64,000 nt of DNA from Heterohyrax brucei (taxonomy: Eukaryota; Chordata; Mammalia; Hyracoidea; Procaviidae): positions 90,957,049-91,021,048 of the forward strand of contig CM053156.1 of assembly GCA_028571685.1 (NCBI GenBank), written 5' to 3'. Each line of letters opens with the position of its first letter. The first letter of the stretch is position 1. Below are positions 44,036 through 56,621 of the stretch, piece by piece. The notes under the pieces are model-generated. The model saw nothing but the letters and a program-made list of their open reading frames with translations. It was not told where the DNA came from and made no database searches. A program made the position numbers and the translations under genes.

Positions 44036-45398
44036 TGCATGTGAAAGATTGTCTGAACTTATTTACAGGAGAGACAGTGTAAAGTATTTTTAATGTAAAG
44101 TAACAGTAAATATCGTAGGGCATGTTGTTTTCTGCTTTCAAGTATATGTTAAGACTATGTTCATAAAAATTTCAAAATCTCTACAAAATGTGAATACAGA
44201 TAGTACCTCCCCATAGTGGGAACTGTAGCAAGATGATGAAAAAAACAAAGGAAACACATAATAAAGAGTGCCAGTGGGGAGAGTTAAGAACCAATAAGAT
44301 GCTAAGTCCAGCAGATGATCAGTACCCAGGGCCTGATGCATCAAGATCTGAAATAAGGATCGACAGAGCACACCAGGAAGATGAATTAGCCAGGTAACTG
44401 TAAAAGGAAACACAATGTCCGAAGGCTGATCTTTCATCTTCTAGGAGAGAAATCTGTTGTAAATTATAATAAAATATTGATAAATCACGTGTTTCCAGTA
44501 ATCATAGGACCAGGCCAGCATATCACGGTGATTCAGCACTGAATGTCAGCTTATGAAATTAAAACATATATACACTAAAAGAATACATGATTTTTTTGTA
44601 AAACATCAGGTTTTTCAAAACCAAAACCAGTGAGGAAAACATGGATTTAAAAGTGTCAGGGACATATAACAGTAGAAGTTTTCTAAGATGAAACACAGAA
44701 GACAAACTAAAATAGATGAATAGCTGTGGGAAGACATCAAGCGATGTGATTAAGTGTCTCCACAGTTAGTAGTGGTGATGAGGATATTTTAAGAAGGAAT
44801 GAACAAGGTATTTTATTATCTTTGTAAAAATTTCAGAGACACAAACCCAAGAACGCTAACAAACCTCAAGTACGAGAAACATGAAGAAAATGACACCAAA
44901 AGTTGTTATTATCAAATTGTTTAAGATCAATGCTAAAAATCTTAAAAGACAGAGAAAAGACAGTATGTATGGAGGAATATAATGATAAGAGATGACCGCA
45001 GGACTTCTGTCCAGCGTGGTGCTGTAGACAGAAGCACCATGCCACCCCTCTATAGCGAACACCTGAAAAACTAAGCAAAGACAAACATCGGTTCTGGAAT
45101 CCAGAGTGTCAGTGAAGAGGTGAAAATCTCAGCCAAACACCTAGTGGCATAAGGAACTGACACAGCACGAAGAAATATGAGAGGAAGTCACCAATCAGTT
45201 AGGGATCACGGATTCACCATCTTGGACTCTTGTCAGAGATCTGAAACACAGGAAGGCAGGCTAACGAAACTCTCAGAACAGAAAGCACCTGGTAACCAGT
45301 GACACAGGATGTAGGCTTTCCTGCCCCCTATCTTCTCCCTGCGACTCTGCCTCTGATGCCTTCTGGCCATTGGTTGTGTGGATTACAGGTATGGACAC

Positions 45399-45918
45399 TG
45401 TTGTAGTCAGCTAGGGCTGCTCTACAGAAATACCACAGAGTGGATGGCTTTAACAAAGAAAAGTTTATTCTTACACAGTCCCGTAGACTACAAGTCCAAA
45501 TTCAGGATGTCCGCTCCAGGGGAAGGCTTTCCCCCTTGTTGGCTCTGGAGGAAAGTCCAGTATTGCATCCGTTTTTGTTCAGGGAGTGTCTTGGTGCAGG
45601 AACCTCAGGTCTACAAGGACGTGCTCTTCTCCCGGTGCTGCTTTCTTGATGGTGTGAGGTTCCCAATTCTCTGCTTGCTTCTCTTTCCTTTTATCTCTTG
45701 TAGGATACAAAGATTAAGAGTGGGGCGAGCCACACTCTAGGGAAACTCCCTTTACAGTGGAGCAGGGAGGTGATCTTCTGAAGATATTTAAAGTCCCACC
45801 CTAATCCTTTAACATACTGCACAGTAAAGTCACAAAATGGAGGACAGTCATAGAATACAGGGAATCACGGTCGCATGGCTACACCTATTTTGGGCGGAAC
45901 ACAATTCAATCCATGACA
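45399..45918 (-). mobile_element. Solo LTR, MaLR/ERVL type, copy A
   Basis: A 520-bp element, tg...ca, flanked by the perfect 5-bp duplication GACAC (45394-45398 and 45919-45923). It is the same family as those at 54,712 and 59,673, sharing caggaacctcaggtct and tcttgatggtgtgaggttcc. Reverse orientation. Confidence 0.85.
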
Positions 45919-45929
45919 GACACCTTGTT

Positions 45930-47060
45930 AACTGGGAGGCTGGGACTGGGTCTGCCTAGCCTGTGAGCCTGGCATGGGCTGGCTACCTTGATGAACTACA
46001 GTGCCTAAGTAACAGTGTATTCTGCAGCAGAGAGACTGTGCTTGGCACAGCCACATCTAGAGAACCCAGTCGTGATTGGCAACCAAGGTTCTGGTGTCTC
46101 TCCCACCTGGTCTTCTCTGAGCTGCACCATAGATAGTGCTGACTCCATGCAGGAGAGGCAACTCAGGTGGGACACCATCTTGGTCAGCTGAGAGGTGGAG
46201 TCAGCCATGCCTGAGGGCTCAGCTGGTGCTAATTCACATGCGGAGCAACAGTGTGTCTGGACAATCCTTCTCCCAGCAGAAAAGCTGCTTTCACAACAGT
46301 CATACCTAGAGGACATAGTGGCGGCTGGCGTCCAAGTGTGGCAGTGTCCTAACCTTCCCTTCTTTGAGCAACGTTATGGCATCTGCAGACAGCCCTTGAG
46401 GTGCTGTCTTTATCAGCCAAGAGGTGGGGCTGCTACCCCTGAGGGCCTGTCTGCTATCATCTGTAACTGGTCAGTGCCTCTGAGCAGAAGATCAACTTTG
46501 AAGATGAGAGCAGCTAGAGAATGCAGTGGTGATGGGTTGCTGACTGTGGTGCTGCCATTTTCACCACCCTTCACTGAGCCGTGTTATGGCGTCAGCTGAT
46601 GGGCCCCCAAAGACTCCATAAGTAGAGCACTGTCTTTGCCAGCCAGGAGGTGGGATGTGCTACCCCTGTGGCCTCGGCTGCTTTCAGCTGCCACTGGACA
46701 GTGCCTCTATCAGCAGAAAAGCAGTTAAGATAAGCACATCTAGAGAACACAGTGGTACCTGGCAGCTAGTATGGTGGCATCCTTCTAGTCTCCCTTTCCT
46801 GAGCTACACAGTTGTCTTGACTGGCATAACACTGAAGAGTCAGCACAATTAGCTTTCCACCTTTATTAGCCAGGAGGCAGGGCCTGCCACCAAGCCAAGC
46901 AAAATTACAGGGATTTACAGAATCTATATTACCAGAGAAGCTATACATAAGCCAGCTGCACTGAGGGAACACAGCAGCAGCTGGCATCCAAATCTGGCAG
47001 TACCATTACTCCTTTCTTAGAACTATGCAACAGCTTCCATTGGTGTAACATTAGAGAAGC
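45930..47060 (+). promoter_or_regulatory. L1 tandem 5' monomers, about five units
   Basis: Two markers recur with similar spacing: agccaagaggtgggg-type at about 46185, 46414, 46640 and 46866 (spacing 226-229 bp) and ctagagaacacagtgg-type at 46058, 46306, 46514, 46740 and about 46961. This is the layout of a monomer-repeat L1 promoter. Confidence 0.7.
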
Positions 47061-47705
47061 TGAACAGCTTCTTGATGGCATGAAGACAACAATCAATATC
47101 TAAGTGTTTAAAGAAGGAGGCCACCATGGCTCCAGAAAACTCCCAAAATAAAGAACAAAAAAACTTTCGAGATGAAGAAGTCTTTCCAAAAATTATCGGA
47201 GGTAGAATGCAAAAGAATTATATATAGAGCCCTTTTAGAGATTAAACAAAACACAGCAAACAAAATGAAAAATGAAGTAAACTAAGTGAACTGCTAGAAC
47301 ATCAACAATCTGAAATCCAGAAGATCAATAATAAAATTACACAATTAGACAATTCAGTGCAAAGCCAAAAGAACAGGATTGAGGAAATGGAATGCAGAAT
47401 TAGTGAGACTGAAGATGACGCCACTGACACTGGCATTTATGAGGAGAAAGCAGACAAAAGAAAAAAAAAGAAGCATTAAGAAGTATGTAGGACTCTATCA
47501 AGAGGAATAATCTACACATATTTGGAGTTCCTAAACAGAGAGGGATAGCAGAAAATACTGAGAATTGTTGAAGAGTTGCTGACAGAAAACTTCCCTGACA
47601 TCATGAAAGAAGAGAACATAGATATTAAAGATGCTTACTGAACACCACAAACCGAAAAGAAAAACACCAAGATATAATCAAGCCTAACAAAATGAAACAT
47701 GTAAT

Positions 47706-48084
47706 GGCTTGGCTTGGCTTGGCTTGGCTTGGCTTGGCTTGGCTTGGCTTGGCTTGGCTTGGCTTGGCTTGGCTTGGCTTGGCTTGGCTTGGCTTGGCTT
47801 GGCTTGGCTTGGCTTGGCTTGGCTTGGCTTGGCTTGGCTTGGCTTGGCTTGGCTTGGCTTGGCTTGGCTTGGCTTGGCTTGGCTTGGCTTGGCTTGGCTT
47901 GGCTTGGCTTGGCTTGGCTTGGCTTGGCTTGGCTTGGCTTGGCTTGGCTTGGCTTGGCTTGGCTTGGCTTGGCTTGGCTTGGCTTGGCTTGGCTTGGCTT
48001 GGCTTGGCTTGGCTTGGCTTGGCTTGGCTTGGCTTGGCTTGGCTTGGCTTGGCTTGGCTTGGCTTGGCTTGGCTTGGCTTGGCT
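47706..48084. repeat. (GGCTT)75 pentanucleotide array
   Basis: 379 bases of GGCTT with no interruption, 75 full units and a partial one, located within the decayed L1 ORF1 region. Because 5 is not a multiple of 3, each forward frame reads the same Leu-Ala-Trp-Leu-Gly cycle without stops. Confidence 0.98.
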
Positions 48085-49581
48085 ACAGAGAGGCTTTTAA
48101 AATGCGGATAAGCTTAAAGCAAAACTGATGTACAGACATTCCTCTGACTTCTCAACAGAAACCATGTTGGCTGGAAGGCAGGGGGGACGACATTCAAAGC
48201 TTTGATGGAGAAAAACTTCCAACCAATAATTGGATATCTTGAAAAATTGTCTCTCAGATATGATGGTGAAATTAAGACATTCTCAGATAAACAGAAGCTT
48301 AGAGACTTTTCAAAAACCAAACCAAAACTTCAAGGAATACTAAAAAGTGCTCTTTGCTCAGAATAACAATAACATCAGATGTATACTTAAGGATACAATG
48401 CAGGACGCACCATCCACAGTCCTACTCAGTTAGGGAAGACACAAAGCTCAATGAAAGCTAAAATATTAAAAGCAGGGAACCAGAGATCTCAACATGAAAA
48501 TTATGACATCATCACACTATAAAGAGGGGTGTGTTACAGTACTTATAACCCTTTCAGATGGGGAGGCAATTAAGGAGATACACAGAAGTTAAATATTTAT
48601 TTAAAGTTAGAACATTAGGGAAATCAAAGGAGTAGCCACAAAGCAAACTAACAATACTACATATCAAAACAAGTAACAATACAGTAGTCTCAACAAACAC
48701 ACAAAACCAACTCTGAAAAGGGTGAAAATAAACCCATAAAGAAAAATGACCCAGATTAAGAAGAACAAAGAAAACATCCACAAAGTAAAAATAAAGGCAC
48801 CAAAATGACAGCACTGAAAACATAACTCTCAATAATTACATTGACTTTAAATGTATTGAATGCTCCAATAAAGAGACAGAGAGTAACAGTTTGGATTGAA
48901 AAACACGATCTATCTACATGTTGCCTACAAGAAACACACCTTGGACTCAAAGATATGAACAAATGGAAAATCAAAGGATGGAAAAATATATACCAAGCTA
49001 ACGATATGCAAAAACAGCAAGAGGGGCAATACTAAGCTCAGATAAAATAAATTTTAATGTAAAATCCACCACCATAGACAAGGATGGTCACTATTACTGA
49101 AAAGTTCAATACATAAGCAGGATGTAACAATATTAAATATTTATGCACTCAGTACTAGAGCATCTAAATGCATTGAACAAATGCTGACAACACTGAAAAA
49201 TAAGATAGATCACTCCACAATAATAGTAGGAGATTTCAACACTCTACTTTCATTAATGGGCAGATCATCCAGCAAAAAGCTCAGTAAAGGTACAGAAGAT
49301 CTTATTGGGACAGTCAACAAACTAGACCTTATCAACACGTACAGAACTTTTTACACAGCAATAAGTACATCTCCTTTTCCTGTGTACATGGAACATTCTC
49401 CAGAATAAACCAAATATTGTGTCATAAAGCAAGTGTCAACAAAATCCAAACCACTGAATTATTGCAAAGCATCTTCTTGGACCATAAAGCCAAAAAAGTT
49501 GAAATCAGTAGCTGAAAAAATATGAGTACAAATTTGAACTCATGGAAACTGAACAACACCTTACTCTAAAATTCATGGGTT

Positions 49582-52500
49582 GTGTTGTTGTTGTTGTTAG
49601 GTGCCATCGAGTTGGTTCCGACTCATAGTGACCCTGTGAACAACAAAATGAAACACTGCCTGGTCTTGTGCCATGTCCACCATCATTTTTATGCTTAAGC
49701 CCATTGTTACGGCCACTGTGTTGATCCATCTTGCCGAGAGTCTTCCTCTTTTTTGCTGACCCTCCACTCTACCAAGCACGATGTCCTTCTCCAGGGACTG
49801 ATCCCTCCTGACAACATGTCGAAAGTATGTAAGACGCAATCTTGCCATCTTTGCTTCCAAGGAGCATTCTGGTTGTACTTCTTCCGGAACAAATCTGTTA
49901 GTTCTTTTGGTGGCCCATCATACATTGAACATTCTTCTCCAACACCACAATTCAAAAGCATCAATTCTTCTGTCTTCTTTGTTCATAGTCCAGCTTTCGC
50001 ATGCGTATGATGCGATTGAAAACATCATGGCTTGGGCCAGGCACGTTTAGTCTTCAGGGTGACATCCTTACTTTTGAATACTTTGAAGAGGTCCTCTGCA
50101 GCAGATTTTCCTGGTGCAATGCATCTTTTGATTTTTTGACTGCTGCTTCCAAGGGCATTGATTGTAGACCCAAGTAAAATGAAATCTTTGACAGCCTCAA
50201 TCCTTCCTCCCATTTATGACAATGTTATTTACTGGTCAAGTTGTGAGGATTTTTGTTTTCCTGATGTTGAGGTGCAATCCATACTGAAGGCTGTGATCCT
50301 TGATCTTCTTCAGTAAATGCCTCAGATCTTCTTCATTTCCAGCAAGTAGTGTTGTCTGCGTAACACAGATTGTTAATGAGTTGCCCTCCAATCCTGATGC
50401 CTTGTTCTTCTTTGTATAATCCAGCTTCTTGGATTATTTGCTCGGCATACAGATTAAAAAGTATGGTGAAAGGATACAACTCTGACACACACCTTTCCTG
50501 ACTTTAAACCATGCAGTGTCCCCTTGTTCTGTTCGTATGACTGCCTCTTGATCCGTATACCGATTCCTTAAGAGCACAGTTAGGTGTTCTGGAATTCCCA
50601 TTCTCCTCAACGTTAGCCATAGTTTAGTATGATCCACACAGTCTAATGATTTTGCGTAGTTGATGAAACACAGACCTCTTACTGGTATTCTTGGCTTTCA
50701 GCCAAAATCCATCTGACATCAGTGATGATATCTCTCATTCCGCATCCTCTTCTGAACCCAGCTTGAGTTTCTGGCAGCTCCTTGTCAATGTATTGTTGTA
50801 GTCACTTTTGAATGATCTTGAACAAAATTTTACTTGTGTGTAATATTAGTGATATTGTTTGATAATTTCCACATTCGGTTGGATCACCTTTCTGTGGAAT
50901 GGGCATAAATATGGATCTCTTCCAGTCAGTTGGCCAGGCAGCTGCCCTCCAAATTTCTTGGCATAGACGAGTGAGTACTTCCAGTGCAGCATCTGCTTGT
51001 TGAAATATCTCAGTTGATATTCCATCAATTCCAGGAGCCTTGTTTCTTTGCCAGTGCCTTCAATGCAGCTTCAAATTCTTCCTTCAGTACCATTGGTTCC
51101 TGATCACATGCTACCTCTTCAAATGATGGAACATCGACCAGTTCTTTCTGGTATAATGATTCTGTGTATTCCTTCTAACTTCTTTTGATGCTGAGTCATT
51201 TAATAGTTTCCCCGTAGAATCCTTGGCTATTGCAAATCGAGGCTTGAATTTTTTCTTCAGTTCTTTAAGCTTGAGAAATGCAGAACGTGTTCTTCCCTTC
51301 TGGTTTTCCATTTTCAGCTCTTTACACATGTCATCCTAATACCTTTTTTTTGTCATCTCAAGCTGCTCTCTGAAATCTGTTTAGGTCTTTTACTTCACCA
51401 GACTTTTGTTTTAGCTGCTCGACGTTTAAGAGCAAGTTTCAAAGTCTCCTCTGACATCCAGTTTGGTCTTTTTAATGACCTGTTGCTCTCTTCATGGATG
51501 ATGTCTTTGATATCATTCCACAGTTTGTCTGGTCTTCAGTCATTAGTGATCAACACATCAAATCTGTTCTTGAGATGGTCTTTAAACTCAGGAGGGATAT
51601 ACTCAAGGTTACACTTTGGCTCTTGTGGACTTGTTCTAATTTTCTTCAGTTTCAGTTTGAATTTGCATATGAGCAAGTTATGATTTGTGCCACAGCCAGC
51701 ACCTGGTCTTGTTCAGACTGCTGATACAGAGCTTTTCCATTGTCTTTTTCCACAGGTGTAGTCAGTTTGGTTCCTACATCTGCCACCTGGTGAGGCCCAT
51801 GTCTATAGTTGCTGTTTGTGTTGGTTAAAAAAGGTATTTACAATGAAAAAGTTGTTAGTCTTGCAAAATTCTATCATGTGATTTCTGGCATTATTTCTAT
51901 CACCATGGCCATATTTTCCAACTACCGATCCTACGTCTTTGTTTCCAATTTTTGTGTTCCAGTCACCAGTAATTATCAATGCATCCTGATGGCATGTTTG
52001 ATCAATTTCAGACTACGGAAGCTGGTAAAAATCTTCAACCTCTACATCATTAGCCTTAGTGGTTGGTGTGTAAATCTGAATATTAGTTGTATTAACTAGC
52101 TGTCCTTGTAGGTGTATGGATATTATCCTATCACTGACAGCATTGCACTTCAGGATAGATCTTGAAATGCTCTTTTTGATGATGAATGCAACACTGTTTC
52201 TCTTCAAGGTTTCATTCCCAGAATAGTAGACCACGTGATTGTCAGATTCAAAAAGACCAAAACTGTTCCATTTCAGCTAACTAATGCCTAGCATGTCAGT
52301 GTTTGTGTGTTCCATTTCATTTTTGACAGTTTCCAGTTTTCCTAGATTCTTGCTTTGTACATTCCATGTTCCAATTATTAGTGGATTTTTCAGCTGGTTC
52401 TTCTCATTTTGAGTCATGCGACATCAGCGAATGAAGATCCCAGAGGCCCTATTCCATCTACATTCTTAAGACTGACTCTACTTTGAGGAGGCAGCTCCTC

Positions 52501-53051
52501 CCCAGTCGTCTTCCGAGTGCCTTCCAACCTAAAAGGCTCACTTTACGGCATCATATCTGAAAATGTTTGGTTGCTATTCATAGGGTTTTCCCTGGCTAAT
52601 TCCTTTCAGAAGTAGACTACCAGGTCCTTTTTCCTAGACTGTCTTAGTCTGGAAGCTCAGCTGAGACTTATCCACCATGGTTGACCTTGATGATACCTAA
52701 ATACCAGTGGCATAGCTTCCTGCATCACAGCAACAAGCCAGCCTCCACTGACAGACAGGTGGGGGCTGCTCACTCCCACCTTACCTGATGATGTTATGCT
52801 GCTTACCTGATGGTGTTACCCCATTTACCAGATGGTGTTATCCTGCTTTCCTGACAAGTAGGGGCTGCTTACTCCCTCCTTACCAGATGGTGTTACGCTG
52901 CTTACCAGGTGGTAGTACCCCACTTACCTGATGGTGTTACCCCACTTACCTGATGGTGTTACCCTCCTTACCTAATGCTGTTACTCTTTTTACCTCGTGC
53001 TGTTGTCTGCCTTACCTGATGCTGTTACCCTCTTTCCTTGATGATCTGGAC
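49582..53051 (-). mobile_element. RTE-type LINE, nearly full length, inserted in L1 element 1
   Basis: Read on the minus strand it starts with a 5' tandem-repeat region (52,750-53,050), followed by an endonuclease part (about 51,800-52,350), a reverse-transcriptase part (about 50,400-51,000, with FKVRKGVCQSCILSP and DHTKLWLTL) and a 3' end with caacaacaacaa at 49,584. It is bounded by attcatgggtt (49571-49581) and attcacgggtt (53052-53062), an 11-bp target duplication with one difference. The ORF is broken by many stops. It resembles the afrotherian RTE1 family. Confidence 0.88.
52750..53045. repeat. Tandem repeats at the 5' end of the RTE element
   Basis: About ten units of 20-22 bp, cttacctgatggtgttaccc with variants, lie just inside the 5' boundary of the antisense RTE and share its target duplication. 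Confidence 0.85.
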
Positions 53052-54711
53052 ATTCACGGGTTATAGAAGAAATCAAAGACACAATAGAGAAATTTATGGA
53101 ATCAAATGAGAATGAAGACACAACCCACTAGAACCTGTGGAATACAACAAAAGCAGTGTTCAGAGATCAATTGTCTCTATAAATGCACACATCCAGAAGG
53201 AGGAAAGGGCCCAAACCAAAGAATTAACCCTACAACTTGAACAAGTAGAAAGAAAAGAACTCCTCAGGCACCAGGAGAAAACAGATAAGAGAGATTAGAG
53301 TAGAAATAAATGAATTAGAGAATAGAAAAACAATTGAAAGAATCAACAAAACCAAAAGCTGATTTTTTGAAAAGATCAACAAAATTGATAAACCATTGGC
53401 TAAACTCACAAAAGAAAAATAGAAGAGGAAATAAATAAGAAATGAGACAGGAGATGTCACAACAGACACAACTGAAATCAAAAGTATCATAACAGAATAC
53501 TATGAAAAACTGTAGTCTACCAAATTTGAAAACCTGGAAGAAATGAACTAATTTCTATATTCATATCACCTACCAAAATTATCACAAGGAGAAGTAGAAC
53601 AATTTAATAATGCTATCACAAAAGAAGAGATTGAAAAAGTTATTAAAAAACAAAAAACTACCAACCAAAAGAAGTCCTGGCTCAGACGGCCTCAGTGAAG
53701 AATTCCACCAAACATTTAGAGAAAAGTTAACTCCAATACTACTGAGGCTATTTCACAGCATAGAACAGGACGGGATACTCTCAAATTCATTCTATGAAGC
53801 CAGCATAATCCTGATACCAAAGCCAGGGAAAAATCCCACAAAAAAGGAAAATTACAGATCAATATCACTCATGAACCTAGATGCAAAGCTTTTCAACAAA
53901 TTCTAGCTAATAGAATACAGCAACATACCAAAAAAATAATTGATCATGACCAAGTTAGATTCATACCAGGGATGCAGGGCTGGTTCAACGTAAGAAAAAC
54001 AGTTAATCTGATCAACCACATAAATAACACAGAGGATAAGAATCACCTGATTTTGTCAGGTGATGAAGAAAAGGCATTTGATAAAGTCCAACACCCATGC
54101 ATGTTAAAAACTCAGCAAATAGGAATAGAAGGGAAATTTCTCAACACAATAAGGGGCATCTACACAAAACCAGCCACCTACATCATCCTGAATGGAGACT
54201 GAAAAAATTGCCCCTGAGAACAGGAACTGGGCAAGGATGCCCACTGTCACCACTTCTATTCAACATTGTGCTAGAGATTCTAGCCAGAGGAATCAGACAA
54301 GACAAAGGGCATCTATGTGGGCAAAGAAGAAGTGAAAAAATCTCTATTTGCAGATAACATAATTGTATACACAGAAAACTCCAAAGAATCTGTAAACAAA
54401 CTACTGGAACTAACAGAAGAGTGTAGCAAAGTATGAGGATATAAGATAAACATAAGTAAATTAGTAGGATTCCTTTACACCATCAGAGATCATCAAAGAG
54501 GAAATCATCAAATCAGTAGCATTTATTACAGCCCCTGAGAAAACAAAATACCTAGGAATAAATCTAATCAGAGAAATAAGAGACCTATACAGAGAAAATT
54601 ACTCATAGAAACCAAAGAGACTAATGTAAGTGGGGAAACCTACCTTGCTCATTGATAGGAAGACTTAACAGTGTGAAAATGTCTATTTTACCCAAAGGAA
54701 TTGTCATGGAT

Positions 54712-55214
54712 TGAATTGTGTCCCCCCAAAAATATGTGTAGCCATGTGGCTGGGCTGTGGTTCCCAGTAGTTTGTGATTGCCCTCCATTTTGTGATTTTA
54801 CTGTGCTGTAAAAAGAGAGTGAGACTGTAAATCCCTTCATAGGATCAACTCCATGCTCCACTGTAAAGGGAGTTTCCCTGGAGTATGGCTTGCACTACTC
54901 TCTCTTTTTTCATCCTACGAGAAAAGGAAAGAGAAGCAAGCAGAGAGTTGGGAGCCTCACACCATCAAGAAAACAGCACCAGGAGAAAAGCGTGTTCTCC
55001 AGACCTAAGGTTCCTGTGCCAAGATGCTCCCTGAACAAACGCTGATACAAGACAAAGACTTTGCTCCACAACTGATAGAGGGAAAGCCATCCCCTGGAGC
55101 TGACACCTTAAATTTGGATTTGTAACCTACTGGACTGTGTGAGAACAAACTTTCATTTTAGAAAGACATCCACTCATTGTATTTCTGTTAGAGCAGCACT
55201 AGCTGACTAAAACA
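54712..55214 (+). mobile_element. Solo LTR, MaLR/ERVL type, copy B
   Basis: Runs from tgtcatggattgaattgtgt to ctgactaaaaca. It splits the L1 ORF2 between cccaaagg and atctccatatacaatg. The flanks GGAAT and GTGAT agree at three of five positions, consistent with an old 5-bp duplication. Confidence 0.82.
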
Positions 55215-56621
55215 GTGATCTCCATATACAATGCAATCTCAATACAAATTCCAGTGTCAGTTTTTAATGAGATAGAGAAACAAGTCACCAACTTTGGAAA
55301 GGGAAGAAACACTGGATAAGTAAAGCACTATGAAGAAGAGGAACACAGTGGGAGGCCTTACACTACCTGATTTTAGAACCTATTACACTTCCACAGTAGT
55401 CAAAATAGCCTGGTACTGGTACAAAAAGAGACATACAGACAAATGGGACAGAATTGAGACCACAGAAATACCACCATCTGCTTATGAACAGTAGATATTT
55501 GACAAAGCCCCAAAGGTTATAAACTAGGATAAAAACAGTCTCTTTAACAAATGGTGTTGCCAGAATTGGATATCCACCTGCCAAAAAACTGAAATAGGAC
55601 CCATATCTCACACCTTACACAAAAAATAACTCGAAATGGATCAAAGACCTAGATATCAAACCTAAAATGATAAAGATGATGCACGAGAAAATAGGGTCAA
55701 CAATGGAAGTTCTAATACATGGCTCAGAGAGACTAAAAAATCTCACAAAGCATGAACAATAGAAAAGAGATAAATGGGAACTACTAAGAATCAAACACGC
55801 TCATCCAAACACTTTATTAAGAGAGTTAAAAGACTACCTACAGAATTGGAAAAAAGTATTGGTCAACTACACGTTGGATTGATGTCTGATTTCTGTAATC
55901 TACAAGGTACTGCAAAGTGTCAACAAGAAAAAGATAAATAATCCAAGTAAGCAATAGGCAAAGGAATAGACACTTCACCAAAGAAGATATCCAGGCAGCC
56001 AAAAGACACTGAGGAAATGCTCACGATCATTAGCTATTAGAGAAATCCAAATCAAAGCTACAATGAGATGCTATCTCACTCCAACAAGGTTGGTAATAAT
56101 CCAAAAAACACAAAACAGCAAATGCTGGAGGGGCTGTGGAGAGATAGGAACTCTCCTACACTGCTGGTGGAATGCAAAATGGTACAACCTCTTTGGAAAG
56201 CAATTTGGCACTTCCTTAAAAAGCTACAAATAGAAATACTACATGATCTAACAGTCCCTCTGCTCAGAATATATCCTACAGAAATAAAGATAGTCACACG
56301 AACAGATACATGCATATGAGTATTTATTGCAGAACTGTCCACAACAGCAAAACGATGGGATCAAATGATGCCCATCAACAGATGAATGGATAAATTATGG
56401 TACATATACTCAGTGGAAAATTATGCAATGATAAAGAACAATGATGATTTTAGGAAGGATCTCATAACCTGGTTTCAAATAGAAGACACTATGCTGAATG
56501 GAATCAGACAGCAGCAAAAGGGTAAGTATTCTGAGACCTCTGCTATAACGACTTAAAAATAAACTCATGTGCAGAAGAAAAGACACTTTGACAGCTACAA
56601 TTGTTGGAAGGGAGGGGGAAG

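Larger units (their letters stand above)
41640..45398. other. Intergenic sequence upstream of TCFL5
   Basis: No gene recognised. It holds an L1M relic (42390-42620), a probable LTR remnant ending near 42,385 (tgtatttttgggaggacacg), two AfroSINEs, and AT-rich unclassified sequence. The longest open frame, at 42148-42651, has no recognisable motif and overlaps the L1 relic. Confidence 0.6.
45919..56621 (+). mobile_element. L1 element 1, interrupted by three later insertions and a microsatellite
   Basis: From 5' to 3': a tandem-monomer region (to about 47,060), ORF1 region (about 47,100-48,400, broken by frameshifts and the GGCTT array), ORF2 endonuclease part (about 48,830-49,560, with CCLQETHLGLKD), the RTE insertion, ORF2 continuing from 53,063, reverse-transcriptase part (53,610-54,700, with [15 protein letters not shown] and [13 protein letters not shown]), an LTR insertion, and the ORF2 end to about 56,400. 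The 3' UTR appears to continue past the ERV LTR at 56,622-57,602. Many stops make it inactive. Confidence 0.85.

Noticed and set aside
47706-48084. Possible CRISPR-like or satellite array
   Set aside because: Perfect 5-bp units without spacers in a mammalian L1 are a microsatellite; there is no prokaryotic context.
47692-48128. Plus-strand frames rich in Leu-Ala-Trp-Leu-Gly
   Set aside because: They are translations of the (GGCTT)n array, open in all three forward frames, with no independent coding signal.
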